Source: an uncultured Clostridia bacterium (GTDB lineage: Bacteria > Bacillota > Clostridia > Christensenellales > Borkfalkiaceae). From it: a DNA stretch of 64,000 nucleotides. Numbering within the stretch: the stretch's first letter is position 1; each line of letters begins with the position of its first letter. Shown here piece by piece: positions 8,176 to 16,574 of the stretch. The DNA lies in contig CANRNE010000007.1 in NCBI GenBank assembly GCA_947631925.1, positions 1 to 64,000 on the forward strand, read 5' to 3'. The notes beneath the pieces are model-generated. The model searched no databases, was not told the DNA's origin, and worked only from the letters and a program-made list of their open reading frames with translations. A program made the translations under genes and the position numbers.

Positions 8176-8203
8176 AAAAGCAAAAACCGCGCTTTTTGCT
8201 TTT
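8176..8203 (+). terminator. Terminator downstream of sigF
   Basis: Stem AAAAGCAAAAA/TTTTTGCTTTT with loop CCGCGC. Confidence 0.7.
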
Positions 8204-8315
8204 TTGCGTGGGCGGCAGGGACCGCCGCACGCCTCTTCGCGGAGGCCACCGCTCATGTCGCGCCGCCGCTCACAGCACCCCGTGCTGTTGAGCGAGAATT
8301 GCGGCGCTCCACTCA

Positions 8316-8440
8316 ATTTGCGACCTCGGGGCTTATTGTCCGATGAAACAGTACCGTTTGCGCGGCTAAGAGCTGGAGAAGGTACGAACGCCTATCCGCT
8401 CGACGAAAAGATTTCCGCAGGAAAGCTTTTCGCCGAAAAA
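8316..8440. repeat. Dispersed repeat D, copy 1, upstream of the ABC exporter
   Basis: The first 34 bases (8316-8349, containing CGACCTCGGGGCTTATTG) are identical to 36711-36744. The end (8399-8440) matches 36786-36827 and forms a hairpin CGAAAAGATTTCC-GCA-GGAAAGCTTTTCG. The middle differs between copies. In both places the next gene starts within a few hundred bases. Confidence 0.8.
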
Positions 8441-8512
8441 TCTGTTCGTTTCTTTCTCACTTTGTTTTTCGTGATGATTTCATGAAACCGCACAAACTTT
8501 TTCGTCAAGTGT

Positions 8513-8544
8513 TTGACATTTTTTTTGAGAGATGATAATATAAT
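8513..8544 (+). promoter_or_regulatory. Promoter of the ABC exporter operon
   Basis: TTGACA at 8513-8518. Candidate -10 boxes are TAATAT (8536-8541, 17-bp spacer) or TATAAT (8539-8544, 20-bp spacer). The roughly 90-base leader contains a GCGTAAA/TTTACGC hairpin. Confidence 0.65.
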
Positions 8545-8635
8545 ATAGAATTCAAAAAGAGAGCGCGTAAAGCCACCAAGGTTTACGCCTCTTTGCTATG
8601 TTTCGAGTGAAGCAGTTGATTGGAGGTGAAGGTTT

Positions 8636-10438
8636 TTGCTCAAAAAACTTGCAAAATGCGTGAGGGAATATAAGACGGTATCCATCCTGTCGCCCATCTT
8701 CGTGTCCTTTGAGGTGGTGTTCGAATGTCTGATTCCCTTCGTAATCGTCAAACTCGGCAACGCGATAGAACACAACGCGGGGCTGTGGGGGAGCGCGACG
8801 AGCTGGGACACCCTCGGCGTGGGGCAGTACGGCCTCATCCTGGTCGCCATGTCCATGGTCTCCCTCGCCTGCGGTGCGCTCGCGGGTGCATTCTGCGCAA
8901 AGGCTTCGGCGGGCTTCGCCAAGAACTTGCGCAAGGACCTCTACTACAAGGTGCAGGATTTCTCCTTCGAGAACATCGACAAGTTCTCCACGCCCTCCCT
9001 CGTCACAAGGATGACGACGGACGTCACCAACGTGCAGATGTCCTATATGATGATTGTGCGGACGGCCATCCGCTGCCCGCTCATGATGGTGTTCTCCGTC
9101 GTGATGGCATTCGTCATCGGCGGAAATCTCGCGTGGATTTTCATCGGCGTCGTTCCGCCGCTCACCGCTATTTTGCTCCTTCTGATGCGCAAGGCGATGC
9201 CGCTCTTCCACCGCGTCTTCCGCAAATACGACGACCTCAACGAATCCATTCAGGAGAACGTCAACGGCATCCGTGTCGTCAAGGCATATGTGCGGGAGGA
9301 CTTCGAGAAGCAGAAGTTCGACAAGGCCGCCACCGAGGTCCAGCTCGACTTCACCAAGGCGGAGCGCATCCTCGCATGGAACCAGCCCGTCATGCAGGTC
9401 TTCTTCTACGGCGTGCTCTCCTCCGTGCTCTTCCTCGGCTCCTATCTCATCTTTGAAAACACGGGCATCTCGGTCTGGAGCATCTCCCAGCTCGTCGTGT
9501 ACGGCATGCAGATTCTCACCTCCCTCATGATGTTCTCGATGGTGTTCGCGATGATTACGATGTCCATCGAGAGCGCGAAGAGAATTTGCGAGGTGCTCGA
9601 CGAACAGCCTACCCTGCACAGCCCCGAGCATCCCGTCACCGAGGTCGCGGACGGCTCCGTCGACTTTGAAAATGTCAGCTTCAAATATTCCGCCAATGCC
9701 GAAAAGAACGTGCTCGAAGACATCGATTTGCACATAAAATCGGGCGAGACCATCGGCATCATCGGCGGCACGGGCTCCTCCAAGACCTCCCTTGTCAACC
9801 TCATCTCCCGTCTCTATGACGTGACGGAGGGGTGCGTGAAGGTGGGGGGAAGGGACGTCAGGGAGTACGACCTCGAGGACCTTCGCAATCAAGTCGCCGT
9901 CGTCCTGCAAAAGAACGTCCTCTTCTCGGGAACCATCAAAGAAAACCTCCGCTGGGGCAACCCCGACGCCACCGACGAGGAGCTCGAAGAGGCCTGCCGC
10001 CTCGCACAGGCGGACGAGTTCATTCAGACCTTCCCGCAGAAGTACGACACCTACATCGAGCAGGGCGGCACCAACGTCTCGGGCGGACAGAAACAGCGCC
10101 TCTGCATCGCACGCGCCCTTCTCAAGAAGCCGAAGATTTTAATCCTCGACGACTCGACTTCCGCCGTCGACACGCACACCGACGCCCTCATCCGCAAGGC
10201 GTTGCACGAGTACATGCCCGCGACGACGAAGATTATCATCGCCCAACGCACCTCTTCGGTGGAGGATGCCGACCGCATCATCATCATGGACAGCGGCAAA
10301 ATCAATGCCGTCGGCTCCCATGAGGAACTCCTCGGCACCAACGCCATCTATACCGAGGTTTACACCACCCAAAATAAGGGCGGAAAGGCCGTCTCCTCGC
10401 TCGAAGAGATGACGGAAGGAGGGGAAGACAATGCCTAA
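8636..10438 (+). CDS. ABC exporter subunit with degenerate ATPase site (heterodimer half 1), 600 aa
   Basis: An N-terminal six-helix exporter domain (about 15-320) is followed by a nucleotide-binding domain. Walker A reads GGTGSSKT (about 376-383) with Ser in place of the Gly before Lys. The signature is VSGGQKQR (about 482), and Walker B LILDDSTSAVD has Asp where the catalytic Glu normally stands. A degenerate site paired with a canonical one in the next gene is the hallmark of heterodimeric exporters of the TM287/288, BmrCD and LmrCD type, so this is not a decayed gene. It starts at TTG 8636, about ten bases after GGAGG. It overlaps the second subunit gene by 8 bases. The substrate (drug, peptide or lipid) cannot be inferred. 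Confidence 0.92.
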   Translation: MLKKLAKCVREYKTVSILSPIFVSFEVVFECLIPFVIVKLGNAIEHNAGLWGSATSWDTLGVGQYGLILVAMSMVSLACGALAGAFCAKASAGFAKNLRKDLYYKVQDFSFENIDKFSTPSLVTRMTTDVTNVQMSYMMIVRTAIRCPLMMVFSVVMAFVIGGNLAWIFIGVVPPLTAILLLLMRKAMPLFHRVFRKYDDLNESIQENVNGIRVVKAYVREDFEKQKFDKAATEVQLDFTKAERILAWNQPVMQVFFYGVLSSVLFLGSYLIFENTGISVWSISQLVVYGMQILTSLMMFSMVFAMITMSIESAKRICEVLDEQPTLHSPEHPVTEVADGSVDFENVSFKYSANAEKNVLEDIDLHIKSGETIGIIGGTGSSKTSLVNLISRLYDVTEGCVKVGGRDVREYDLEDLRNQVAVVLQKNVLFSGTIKENLRWGNPDATDEELEEACRLAQADEFIQTFPQKYDTYIEQGGTNVSGGQKQRLCIARALLKKPKILILDDSTSAVDTHTDALIRKALHEYMPATTKIIIAQRTSSVEDADRIIIMDSGKINAVGSHEELLGTNAIYTEVYTTQNKGGKAVSSLEEMTEGGEDNA

Positions 10439-12419
10439 AATGATGACCCGTCCCGCCCGCGGCAGAGGCACGGCAGCGGCGCCCATCCGCACCAAGGGGA
10501 CCTTCAAACGCGTCATAAAAGCGCTCTTCCATTACTATCCGCGCATGCTTCCGCTCACCCTCGCCTGTATCGTGTTCAACGCCATCATCTCCGCCCTTCC
10601 CTCCATCTTCATGGAGCGCGTCTTCTCCGTCGTGGGGGCGGCGGTCGAAGCGGGCGTCGGCTGGGGCGGCGAAGTGCTCTTTGAAAACGCCACCATCGCA
10701 GTCGGCAGCACCATCACCCGCTACATGCTCACCCTCATCGGGCTCTACATTCTCTCCCTCATCGCGACGGGCGTCTATCACCAGCTCCTCGCCATCATCA
10801 CGCAGGGATTTTTGAAGAAGATGCGCGGGCAGATGTTCGACGGCATGCAGGACCTTCCCATCCGCTACTTCGACACGCACAACCACGGCGACATCATGAG
10901 CTACTACACGAACGATATCGACTCCCTCCGTCAGATTATCGCTCAGAGCGTGCCCCAGCTCATCACCTCGGGCGTCATGGTCATAACGCTCTTCGGAATC
11001 ATGCTCTACTACAGCTTCTGGCTCGCCCTCATCGTGCTCGGCGGCGTGGGGGTCATCCTCTTCGTCACCAAGGTCGTGGGCGGCGGCGCGGGGAAGTACT
11101 TCCTCGGCCAACAGCGTGCCGTCGCAAAGACGGAGGGCTTCATTGAGGAGATGATGAACGGGCAGAAAGTCGTCAAAGTGTTCTGCCATGAGGAGGCGGC
11201 GAAGGCGGACTTCGACAAGGTCAACGACCATCTCTATGACCAGTCCAACCGCGCCAACCGCTACGCGAACATGCTCATGCCCATTCTCGGCAACTTCGGG
11301 CACGTTCTATATGTCATTATCGCCGTCGTGGGCTGCGTATTTGTGCTGAACAGCGTCAACAACGTCGGAATCATCACCCTGCTCGGCGTCGAGGGGGGGA
11401 CGTTCGCCGTCGCCAACGTCGTCTCCTTCCTGCAGATGACGAGGCAGTTCTCCAACAACGTCAATCAGGTCTCCAATCAGGTCAACTCCGTCGTCATGGG
11501 CCTTGCGGGCTCGGCGCGCATCATGGCACTCATCGACGAGAAGCCCGAGGAGGACAACGGCTATGTGACTCTTGTCAACGTCCGCGAGGCGGAGGACGGC
11601 ACCCTCACCGAATGCGAGGAGCGCACGGGCGTATGGGCATGGCGGCATCCCCACAAGGAGGACGGCTCCGTCACCTATACCAAGCTCGAGGGCGACATCC
11701 GCATGTTCAACGTCGACTTCGGCTACGACCCCGACAAGATTGTCCTCCACGACATCTCGCTATATGCACGGCCGGGTGAAAAAGTCGCCTTCGTGGGCGC
11801 GACGGGCGCGGGCAAGACGACGGTCACCAACCTTCTCACCCGTTTCTATGACATCGCCGACGGCAAGATTCGCTACGACGGCATCAACGTCAACAAGATT
11901 AAGAAAGGGGAACTGCGCCGCGCAATCGGCATGGTCCTGCAGGACACCAACCTCTTCACGGGCACCGTCATGGAGAACATCCGCTACGGCAAGCTCGACG
12001 CCACCGACGAGGACTGCATCGCCGCGGCAAAACTTGCGGGCGCGGACGACTTCATCACCCGCCTCCCCGAGGGATATCAGACGATGCTCCACCAGAACGG
12101 CGCCAACCTCTCGCAGGGACAGCGCCAGCTCCTCTCCATCGCCCGTGCCGCCGTCGCCGACCCGCCCGTCATGATTTTGGACGAGGCCACTTCCTCCATC
12201 GATACGAGAACGGAGGCCATCGTCCAGCGCGGCATGGATAAACTTATGGAGGGCAGAACGGTGTTCGTCATCGCCCACCGCCTCTCCACGGTCAAGAATT
12301 CCAACGTCATCATGGTCTTGGAGCACGGCCGCATCATCGAGCGCGGCACGCACGACCAGCTCATCGCCATGAAGGGCAAGTACTACCAGCTCTACACGGG
12401 CGCCTTCGAGCTCGAATAA
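10431..12419 (+). CDS. ABC exporter subunit with canonical ATPase site (heterodimer half 2), 662 aa
   Basis: The partner of the preceding subunit. The transmembrane domain (about 30-370) is followed by an unusual hydrophilic insertion of about 50 residues (YVTLVNVREAEDGTL to SVTYTKLEG) before the ATPase domain. Walker A is GATGAGKTT (about 457), the ABC signature is LSQGQRQ (about 560) and Walker B MILDEATSSID has the catalytic Glu. The D-loop and switch His (IAHRLS) are intact. The start overlaps the previous gene, so the two are translated together. Confidence 0.92.
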   Translation: MPKMMTRPARGRGTAAAPIRTKGTFKRVIKALFHYYPRMLPLTLACIVFNAIISALPSIFMERVFSVVGAAVEAGVGWGGEVLFENATIAVGSTITRYMLTLIGLYILSLIATGVYHQLLAIITQGFLKKMRGQMFDGMQDLPIRYFDTHNHGDIMSYYTNDIDSLRQIIAQSVPQLITSGVMVITLFGIMLYYSFWLALIVLGGVGVILFVTKVVGGGAGKYFLGQQRAVAKTEGFIEEMMNGQKVVKVFCHEEAAKADFDKVNDHLYDQSNRANRYANMLMPILGNFGHVLYVIIAVVGCVFVLNSVNNVGIITLLGVEGGTFAVANVVSFLQMTRQFSNNVNQVSNQVNSVVMGLAGSARIMALIDEKPEEDNGYVTLVNVREAEDGTLTECEERTGVWAWRHPHKEDGSVTYTKLEGDIRMFNVDFGYDPDKIVLHDISLYARPGEKVAFVGATGAGKTTVTNLLTRFYDIADGKIRYDGINVNKIKKGELRRAIGMVLQDTNLFTGTVMENIRYGKLDATDEDCIAAAKLAGADDFITRLPEGYQTMLHQNGANLSQGQRQLLSIARAAVADPPVMILDEATSSIDTRTEAIVQRGMDKLMEGRTVFVIAHRLSTVKNSNVIMVLEHGRIIERGTHDQLIAMKGKYYQLYTGAFELE

Positions 12420-12440
12420 CGGCATAAAACAATCTTTGCC

Positions 12441-12492
12441 CTCGCCCACCCCTTGAGGGTGGGTGTCGCCAAAGGCGACGGAAGGGGTGTTT
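12441..12492. repeat. Intergenic CCACCCCTTGAGGGTGGG-type repeat
   Basis: A hairpin CCCACCCC-TTGA-GGGTGGG-like unit followed by GTCGCC/GGCGAC and GGAAGGGGTG, related to the repeats at 8.1, 33.2 and 36.3 kb. Confidence 0.6.
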
Positions 12493-12502
12493 CATGTCTT
12501 TC

Positions 12503-12529
12503 ACCACGCGGCAATCGCGTGGTTTTCTT
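12503..12529 (+). terminator. Terminator of the ABC exporter operon
   Basis: Stem ACCACGCG/CGCGTGGT with loop GCAAT, then TTTCTTTT. Confidence 0.8.
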
Positions 12530-12572
12530 TTGACCTCCCGTAATTTGTCTTCGGCAATTTTGATAAAAACTA

Positions 12573-12601
12573 TTGCAAAAGTTTGCATTCCGTGGTAGAA
12601 T
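12573..12601 (+). promoter_or_regulatory. Sigma-A promoter of a candidate small RNA
   Basis: TTGCAA (12573-12578), 17-bp spacer, TAGAAT (12596-12601). No plausible coding sequence follows. Confidence 0.65.
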
Positions 12602-12607
12602 GTGATT

Positions 12608-12723
12608 GGCGCTACTATTTTGTGAAGTATAAGGCATTCAGACCCGAGCGGTTCGGGAAATATTCGATCGAAAATTAAAGTCAACAAAAGGAGTCGAGAG
12701 CAAAACTCTCGACTCCTTTGTTT
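12608..12723 (+). ncRNA. Candidate small RNA, about 116 nt
   Basis: The segment runs from the predicted +1 after TAGAAT to the T-tract of a strong intrinsic terminator. Inside are a hairpin CCCGA-GCGGT-TCGGG and a self-complementary TTCGATCGAA. No start codon with an SD opens a frame of meaningful length. The arrangement (consensus promoter, two hairpins, terminator, between convergent genes) is that of an independent sRNA. No known RNA family was recognised. Confidence 0.45.
12687..12719. terminator. Bidirectional terminator (sRNA candidate and pyruvate oxidoreductase gene)
   Basis: A 14-bp perfect stem (12687-12700 with 12706-12719), loop CAAAA. It has a T-rich 3' flank and an A-rich 5' flank, so it works in both directions. 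Confidence 0.9.
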
Positions 12724-12735
12724 GACTCGCCCAAA

Positions 12736-12785
12736 GGTGTATTCCGATAAAAAATTTTGTTTTGTGATTCCCTATGGAATACACC
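12736..12785. repeat. 10-bp inverted repeat with 30-bp AT-rich loop
   Basis: GGTGTATTCC (12736-12745) and GGAATACACC (12776-12785), with outer AAA/TTT pairs. It lies downstream of the pyruvate oxidoreductase stop codon and may form part of its 3' UTR. Confidence 0.6.
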
Positions 12786-12827
12786 CTTTTGCTGCGTCTT
12801 TTTTGTCCAATCGATTGTTTTGAGAAA

Positions 12828-15800
12828 TTATTCTCTGCCTGCCATCTTCTTGTAGCCGGCGAGGCGCTCCTTGGAGCTCTCCTCCGTCTTCTTGAAGAGT
12901 TCTTCGGCGACGGCGGGCTGTGTCTTCTTGAGGGAAGCATAGCGGGTTTCGCCGAGGATGAACGCCTGATAGTCGCCCGTGGGGTCCTTGCTGTCGAGCG
13001 TGAAGGGGTTCTCGCCCTTTGCCGCCAGTTCGGGGTTGTAGCGGTAGAGCTGCCAGTAGCCGCATTCGACCGCATTCTTCTCTTCGGACTGCGACTTGGT
13101 CATGTTGATGCCGTGGTTGATGCAGGGCGCGTAGCAGATGACAAGGGACGGTCCGTGGTAGGCCTCCGCCTCTTTCAGCGCCTTGACGAGCTGGTTCTTA
13201 TCCGCACCCATCGCGCACTGTGCGACGTACACATAGCCGTAGGAGGCCGCAATCATGCCGAGGTCCTTCTTCTTGACGCGCTTGCCGCTCGAAGCAAACT
13301 TCGCGACCGCGCCGATGGGGGTGGACTTGCTTGCCTGACCGCCCGTGTTGGAGTAGACCTCGGTGTCGAGGACGAGGACGTTGACGTCCGCACCGCTTGC
13401 GAGCACGTGGTCGAGGCCGCCGTAGCCGATATCATACGCCCAGCCGTCGCCGCCGATAATCCAGAAGGACTTCTTGACGAGGCAATCCTTTTCGGCAAGA
13501 ATTTCGTCGAGCAGGGCAAGTTCTTCGCCCTCGCATTCGGCGCGGCAGCCGTTGAGCTCATTGACAAGGGCGGCAGAGGCCGTCTTGCTCGCCTCGGCAT
13601 CGTCCATGGAAGCCACCCAGTCGGTGAGGGGTTTCACGCATTCGGGATAATCCTTCCAGAGCTCTGCAAGTTTTGTGACCTTTTCGGCAAGCGTCGCCCT
13701 TCTCGCCTGATAGGCAAGGTGCATGCCGTAGCCGAATTCCGCATTGTCCTCGAAGAGGGAGTTGGCCCATGCGGGACCGTGGCCCTGCTTGTTGGTGGTG
13801 TAGGGGCACGTCGGGGAGGAACCGCCGTAGATGGAGGAGCAGCCCGTCGCGTTGGCGACAATCATTCTGTCGCCGAAGAGCTGGGTGACGACCTTGACGT
13901 AGGGCGTCTCGCCGCAGCCAGCGCATGCGCCCGAGAATTCGAAGAGGGACGGGGTGAACTGCGACTTCTTGACATCCGCCATCTTGACCGCGGAGAGGTC
14001 GACGTCGGGAAGGTCCACCGCGTACTCCCAGTTCTTCGCTTCCACTTCCTCGAGTTCGGCAAACGGCGTCATGACGAGCGCCTTGTTCCCGCGCATGCCG
14101 GGGCAGACATCGGCGCAGACGCCGCAGCCCATGCAGTCGAGCGGGGAGACCTGCATGCGGAATTCATACCCGGGGACACCCGTCGCGGGCTTGGTGTCGA
14201 AGGCGGCGGGTCTGTCGCTTCCATTCGCCACGAGGGCGGGACGGATGCACGCATGCGGGCAGACGAAGGCGCACTGGTTGCACTGGATGCAGTTCTCTTT
14301 CACCCACTTGGGAACGGTGACGGCGACGCCGCGCTTCTCGAATTTCGTGGTGCCCGTGGGGACGCTGCCGTCCGCATTGAAGGCGGAGGAGGGGAGCTTG
14401 TCGCCCTCGAGCGCGAGGATGGGCGCAACGACCTTTTTGAAATATTCGTCGTTCGCGACTTCGTGCATGGGAGCGCCCTCGGTGGTGGTCGCCCAAGCCT
14501 TCGGGATGGCAATCTTCTTGAGGTTTGCCTTCGCGCTGTCGATGGCGTTGTAGTTCATCTGCACGACGGCGTCGCCCTTTCTCGCGAAGGACTTGTACGC
14601 CATCTTCTTCATGAGGTCGACGGCCTCCGTGTACGGCATGATCTGCTCATTGATGAGGAAGAACGCCGACTGCAGAATGGTGTTCGTCCTGCCGCCGAGC
14701 CCGAGTTTCTTCGCAATCTTGATGGCGTCGATGACATACAGCTTCGCGCGCTTTGCGGCGAGGGCATTCTTGACTTTGGCGGGAAGGTTCTTGTCGAGTT
14801 CTTTGACCGTCGTCCAAGGGGCGTTGAGCAGGAACGCGCCGCCCTTCTTGAGGTCGGAGACCATGTCATAGCGGGTGACATAGGAGGGGTTGTGGCAGGC
14901 GATGAAGTCCGCCGCGTCGATGAGATATTCGCTCTGGATGGGCGTCTTGCCGAATCTCAGATGGGAGACGGTGATGCCGCCCGACTTCTTGCTGTCATAG
15001 AAGAAGTAAGCCTGTGCGTACATGTCGGTGTGGTCGCCGATAATCTTGATGGAGTTCTTGTTCGCACCCACCGTGCCGTCCGAGCCGAGGCCGTAGAACT
15101 TGCAGGAAGTGGAGCCCGCGGGCGCCGCATCGAATTTTTCGGAGAAGTCGAGGGAGCTGTTCGTCACATCCTCGAAGATACCCACGGTGAAGTGGTTCTT
15201 GCTCTCTTTCTGCTCGAGATTCTTATAGATGGAGAGCACCATGGAGGGGTTGAATTCCTTGGAACCGAGGCCGTATCTGCCGCCGACGACCTGCACATTC
15301 TTCACGCCCTTTTCGAGGAGCGCCGTGCAGACATCGAGGTAGAGGGGCTCGCCGAGGGAGCCGGGCTCCTTCGTTCTGTCGAGGACGGCGAGCTTTTTGA
15401 CCGTCTTGGGAAGGGCGGCGATGAAGGCATCCGTCGCGAAGGGGCGATAGAGGCGGACCTTGAGAAGGCCGTATTTCTTGCCCTTGGCATTGAGTTTGTT
15501 GATGGACTCTTCGACGGTCTCCGCACCCGAACCCATGATGACGATGACATACTTCGCATCGGGAGCGCCGACATAGTCAAAGAGGTGATAGCTTCTTCCC
15601 GTGAGGGCGCTGACTTCGTCCATCATCTCCTGCACGACGGCGGGGGTGGCGGCGTAGTAGCTGTTCGCGGTCTCCCTGTTCTGGAAGTAGGTATCTCCGT
15701 TCTGCGCCGTGCCGCGCTGGACGGGGTGCTCGGGGTTGAGCGCACGGCCCTTGAAGGCGGCAACGTCCGCGGCGAGGCCCTTCTTGTCGAAGATGGCCTT

Positions 15801-16367
15801 CATCTCGGCATAGTCGATGACGTCAATCTTGGAGACTTCGTGGGAAGTGCGGAAGCCGTCAAAGAAGCTGAGGAAGGGAACGCGGGAGCGAAGGGTGGAG
15901 AGGTGCGCGACGAGGGAGAGGTCCATGACTTCCTGCACCGAGCAGCTCGCGAGCATCGCAAAGCCCGTCTGACGGCAGCTCATCACGTCGGAGTGGTCGC
16001 CGAAGATGTTGAGGGAATGGGCGGCGAGGGCGCGCGCGGAGACGTGCATGACCATCGGGAGAAGTTCGCCCGAAATCTTGTACATGTTGGGAATCATCAG
16101 AAGGAGTCCCTGCGAAGCGGTATACGTCGTGGTGAGCGCGCCCGCGGAGAGGGAACCGTGCACGGCGCCTGCCGCGCCGCCTTCCGACTGCATCTCGGTG
16201 ATGCGGAGCTTCTGCCCCCACATATTCACTCTGCCCTGTGTCGCCCATTCATCGGCGGATTCCGCCATGGGGGAGGAGGGGGTGATTGGGTAAATCGCAG
16301 CGACTTCGGAGAAGGCGTATGCGACATGCGAGGCGGCGGTATTGCCGTCGATAGTCATTTTGGTCAT
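12828..16367 (-). CDS. nifJ: Pyruvate:ferredoxin (flavodoxin) oxidoreductase, single-chain
   Basis: This enzyme oxidatively decarboxylates pyruvate with CoA to acetyl-CoA and CO2 and reduces ferredoxin, the central step of clostridial fermentation. The 1179-aa single chain is of normal size. In order come the N-terminal pyrimidine-binding domain (YPITPSSPMAE), a ferredoxin-like domain with two 4Fe-4S motifs (CIQCNQCAFVCPHAC near 693 and CMGCGVCADVCP near 745), the proximal cluster cysteines in ACAGCGETPY (about 816), and the TPP-binding domain with GDGWAYDIGYGG (about 976) and SNTGGQASKSTP. ATG 16367 is preceded by GGAGG; an in-frame extension to 16529 crosses the promoter and is rejected. 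Single-gene unit. Confidence 0.96.
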   Translation of the reverse strand: MTKMTIDGNTAASHVAYAFSEVAAIYPITPSSPMAESADEWATQGRVNMWGQKLRITEMQSEGGAAGAVHGSLSAGALTTTYTASQGLLLMIPNMYKISGELLPMVMHVSARALAAHSLNIFGDHSDVMSCRQTGFAMLASCSVQEVMDLSLVAHLSTLRSRVPFLSFFDGFRTSHEVSKIDVIDYAEMKAIFDKKGLAADVAAFKGRALNPEHPVQRGTAQNGDTYFQNRETANSYYAATPAVVQEMMDEVSALTGRSYHLFDYVGAPDAKYVIVIMGSGAETVEESINKLNAKGKKYGLLKVRLYRPFATDAFIAALPKTVKKLAVLDRTKEPGSLGEPLYLDVCTALLEKGVKNVQVVGGRYGLGSKEFNPSMVLSIYKNLEQKESKNHFTVGIFEDVTNSSLDFSEKFDAAPAGSTSCKFYGLGSDGTVGANKNSIKIIGDHTDMYAQAYFFYDSKKSGGITVSHLRFGKTPIQSEYLIDAADFIACHNPSYVTRYDMVSDLKKGGAFLLNAPWTTVKELDKNLPAKVKNALAAKRAKLYVIDAIKIAKKLGLGGRTNTILQSAFFLINEQIMPYTEAVDLMKKMAYKSFARKGDAVVQMNYNAIDSAKANLKKIAIPKAWATTTEGAPMHEVANDEYFKKVVAPILALEGDKLPSSAFNADGSVPTGTTKFEKRGVAVTVPKWVKENCIQCNQCAFVCPHACIRPALVANGSDRPAAFDTKPATGVPGYEFRMQVSPLDCMGCGVCADVCPGMRGNKALVMTPFAELEEVEAKNWEYAVDLPDVDLSAVKMADVKKSQFTPSLFEFSGACAGCGETPYVKVVTQLFGDRMIVANATGCSSIYGGSSPTCPYTTNKQGHGPAWANSLFEDNAEFGYGMHLAYQARRATLAEKVTKLAELWKDYPECVKPLTDWVASMDDAEASKTASAALVNELNGCRAECEGEELALLDEILAEKDCLVKKSFWIIGGDGWAYDIGYGGLDHVLASGADVNVLVLDTEVYSNTGGQASKSTPIGAVAKFASSGKRVKKKDLGMIAASYGYVYVAQCAMGADKNQLVKALKEAEAYHGPSLVICYAPCINHGINMTKSQSEEKNAVECGYWQLYRYNPELAAKGENPFTLDSKDPTGDYQAFILGETRYASLKKTQPAVAEELFKKTEESSKERLAGYKKMAGRE

Positions 16368-16443
16368 CAACAAACCTCCAAAAAATATGTTTTTTTCTTG
16401 AATTTCGGGAGTAAAGCGGAACGCTCGCCCCGCAATCTTCCAT

Positions 16444-16472
16444 ATTATAATCCATTTTATTAGCAAAGTCAA
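16444..16472 (-). promoter_or_regulatory. Sigma-A promoter of the pyruvate oxidoreductase gene
   Basis: Minus strand: TTGACT (16472-16467), 17-bp spacer, TATAAT (16449-16444). Confidence 0.88.
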
Positions 16473-16522
16473 CCGAATCGCGAAATTTTGCCCCGCTGTT
16501 TGATGAAAATTTGCCAAAACGG

Positions 16523-16551
16523 GTGACATTTGGCAGGCAAAGTGGTATAAT
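16523..16551 (+). promoter_or_regulatory. Sigma-A promoter of the surface-protein/ECF operon
   Basis: GTGACA (16523-16528), 17-bp spacer, TATAAT (16546-16551), then GAGGGAGG before ATG 16575. Confidence 0.8.
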
Positions 16552-16574
16552 ATTCAAAAAGAGGGAGGAAAACC

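Noticed and set aside
8552..9910. A 452-codon antisense open frame opposite the first ABC exporter gene
   Set aside because: His/Asp/Glu/Gly-rich composition with no recognisable domain; opposite a well-defined gene.
8636..10438. First ABC subunit as a decaying pseudogene because Walker A and Walker B deviate
   Set aside because: One degenerate site is the rule in heterodimeric exporters, and the partner gene has an intact site. The frame is full length.
12774..16463. A 1229-codon open frame on the plus strand antisense to the pyruvate oxidoreductase gene
   Set aside because: Its translation is low-complexity and matches no family. It mirrors the GC-rich codon bias of the real gene on the other strand.
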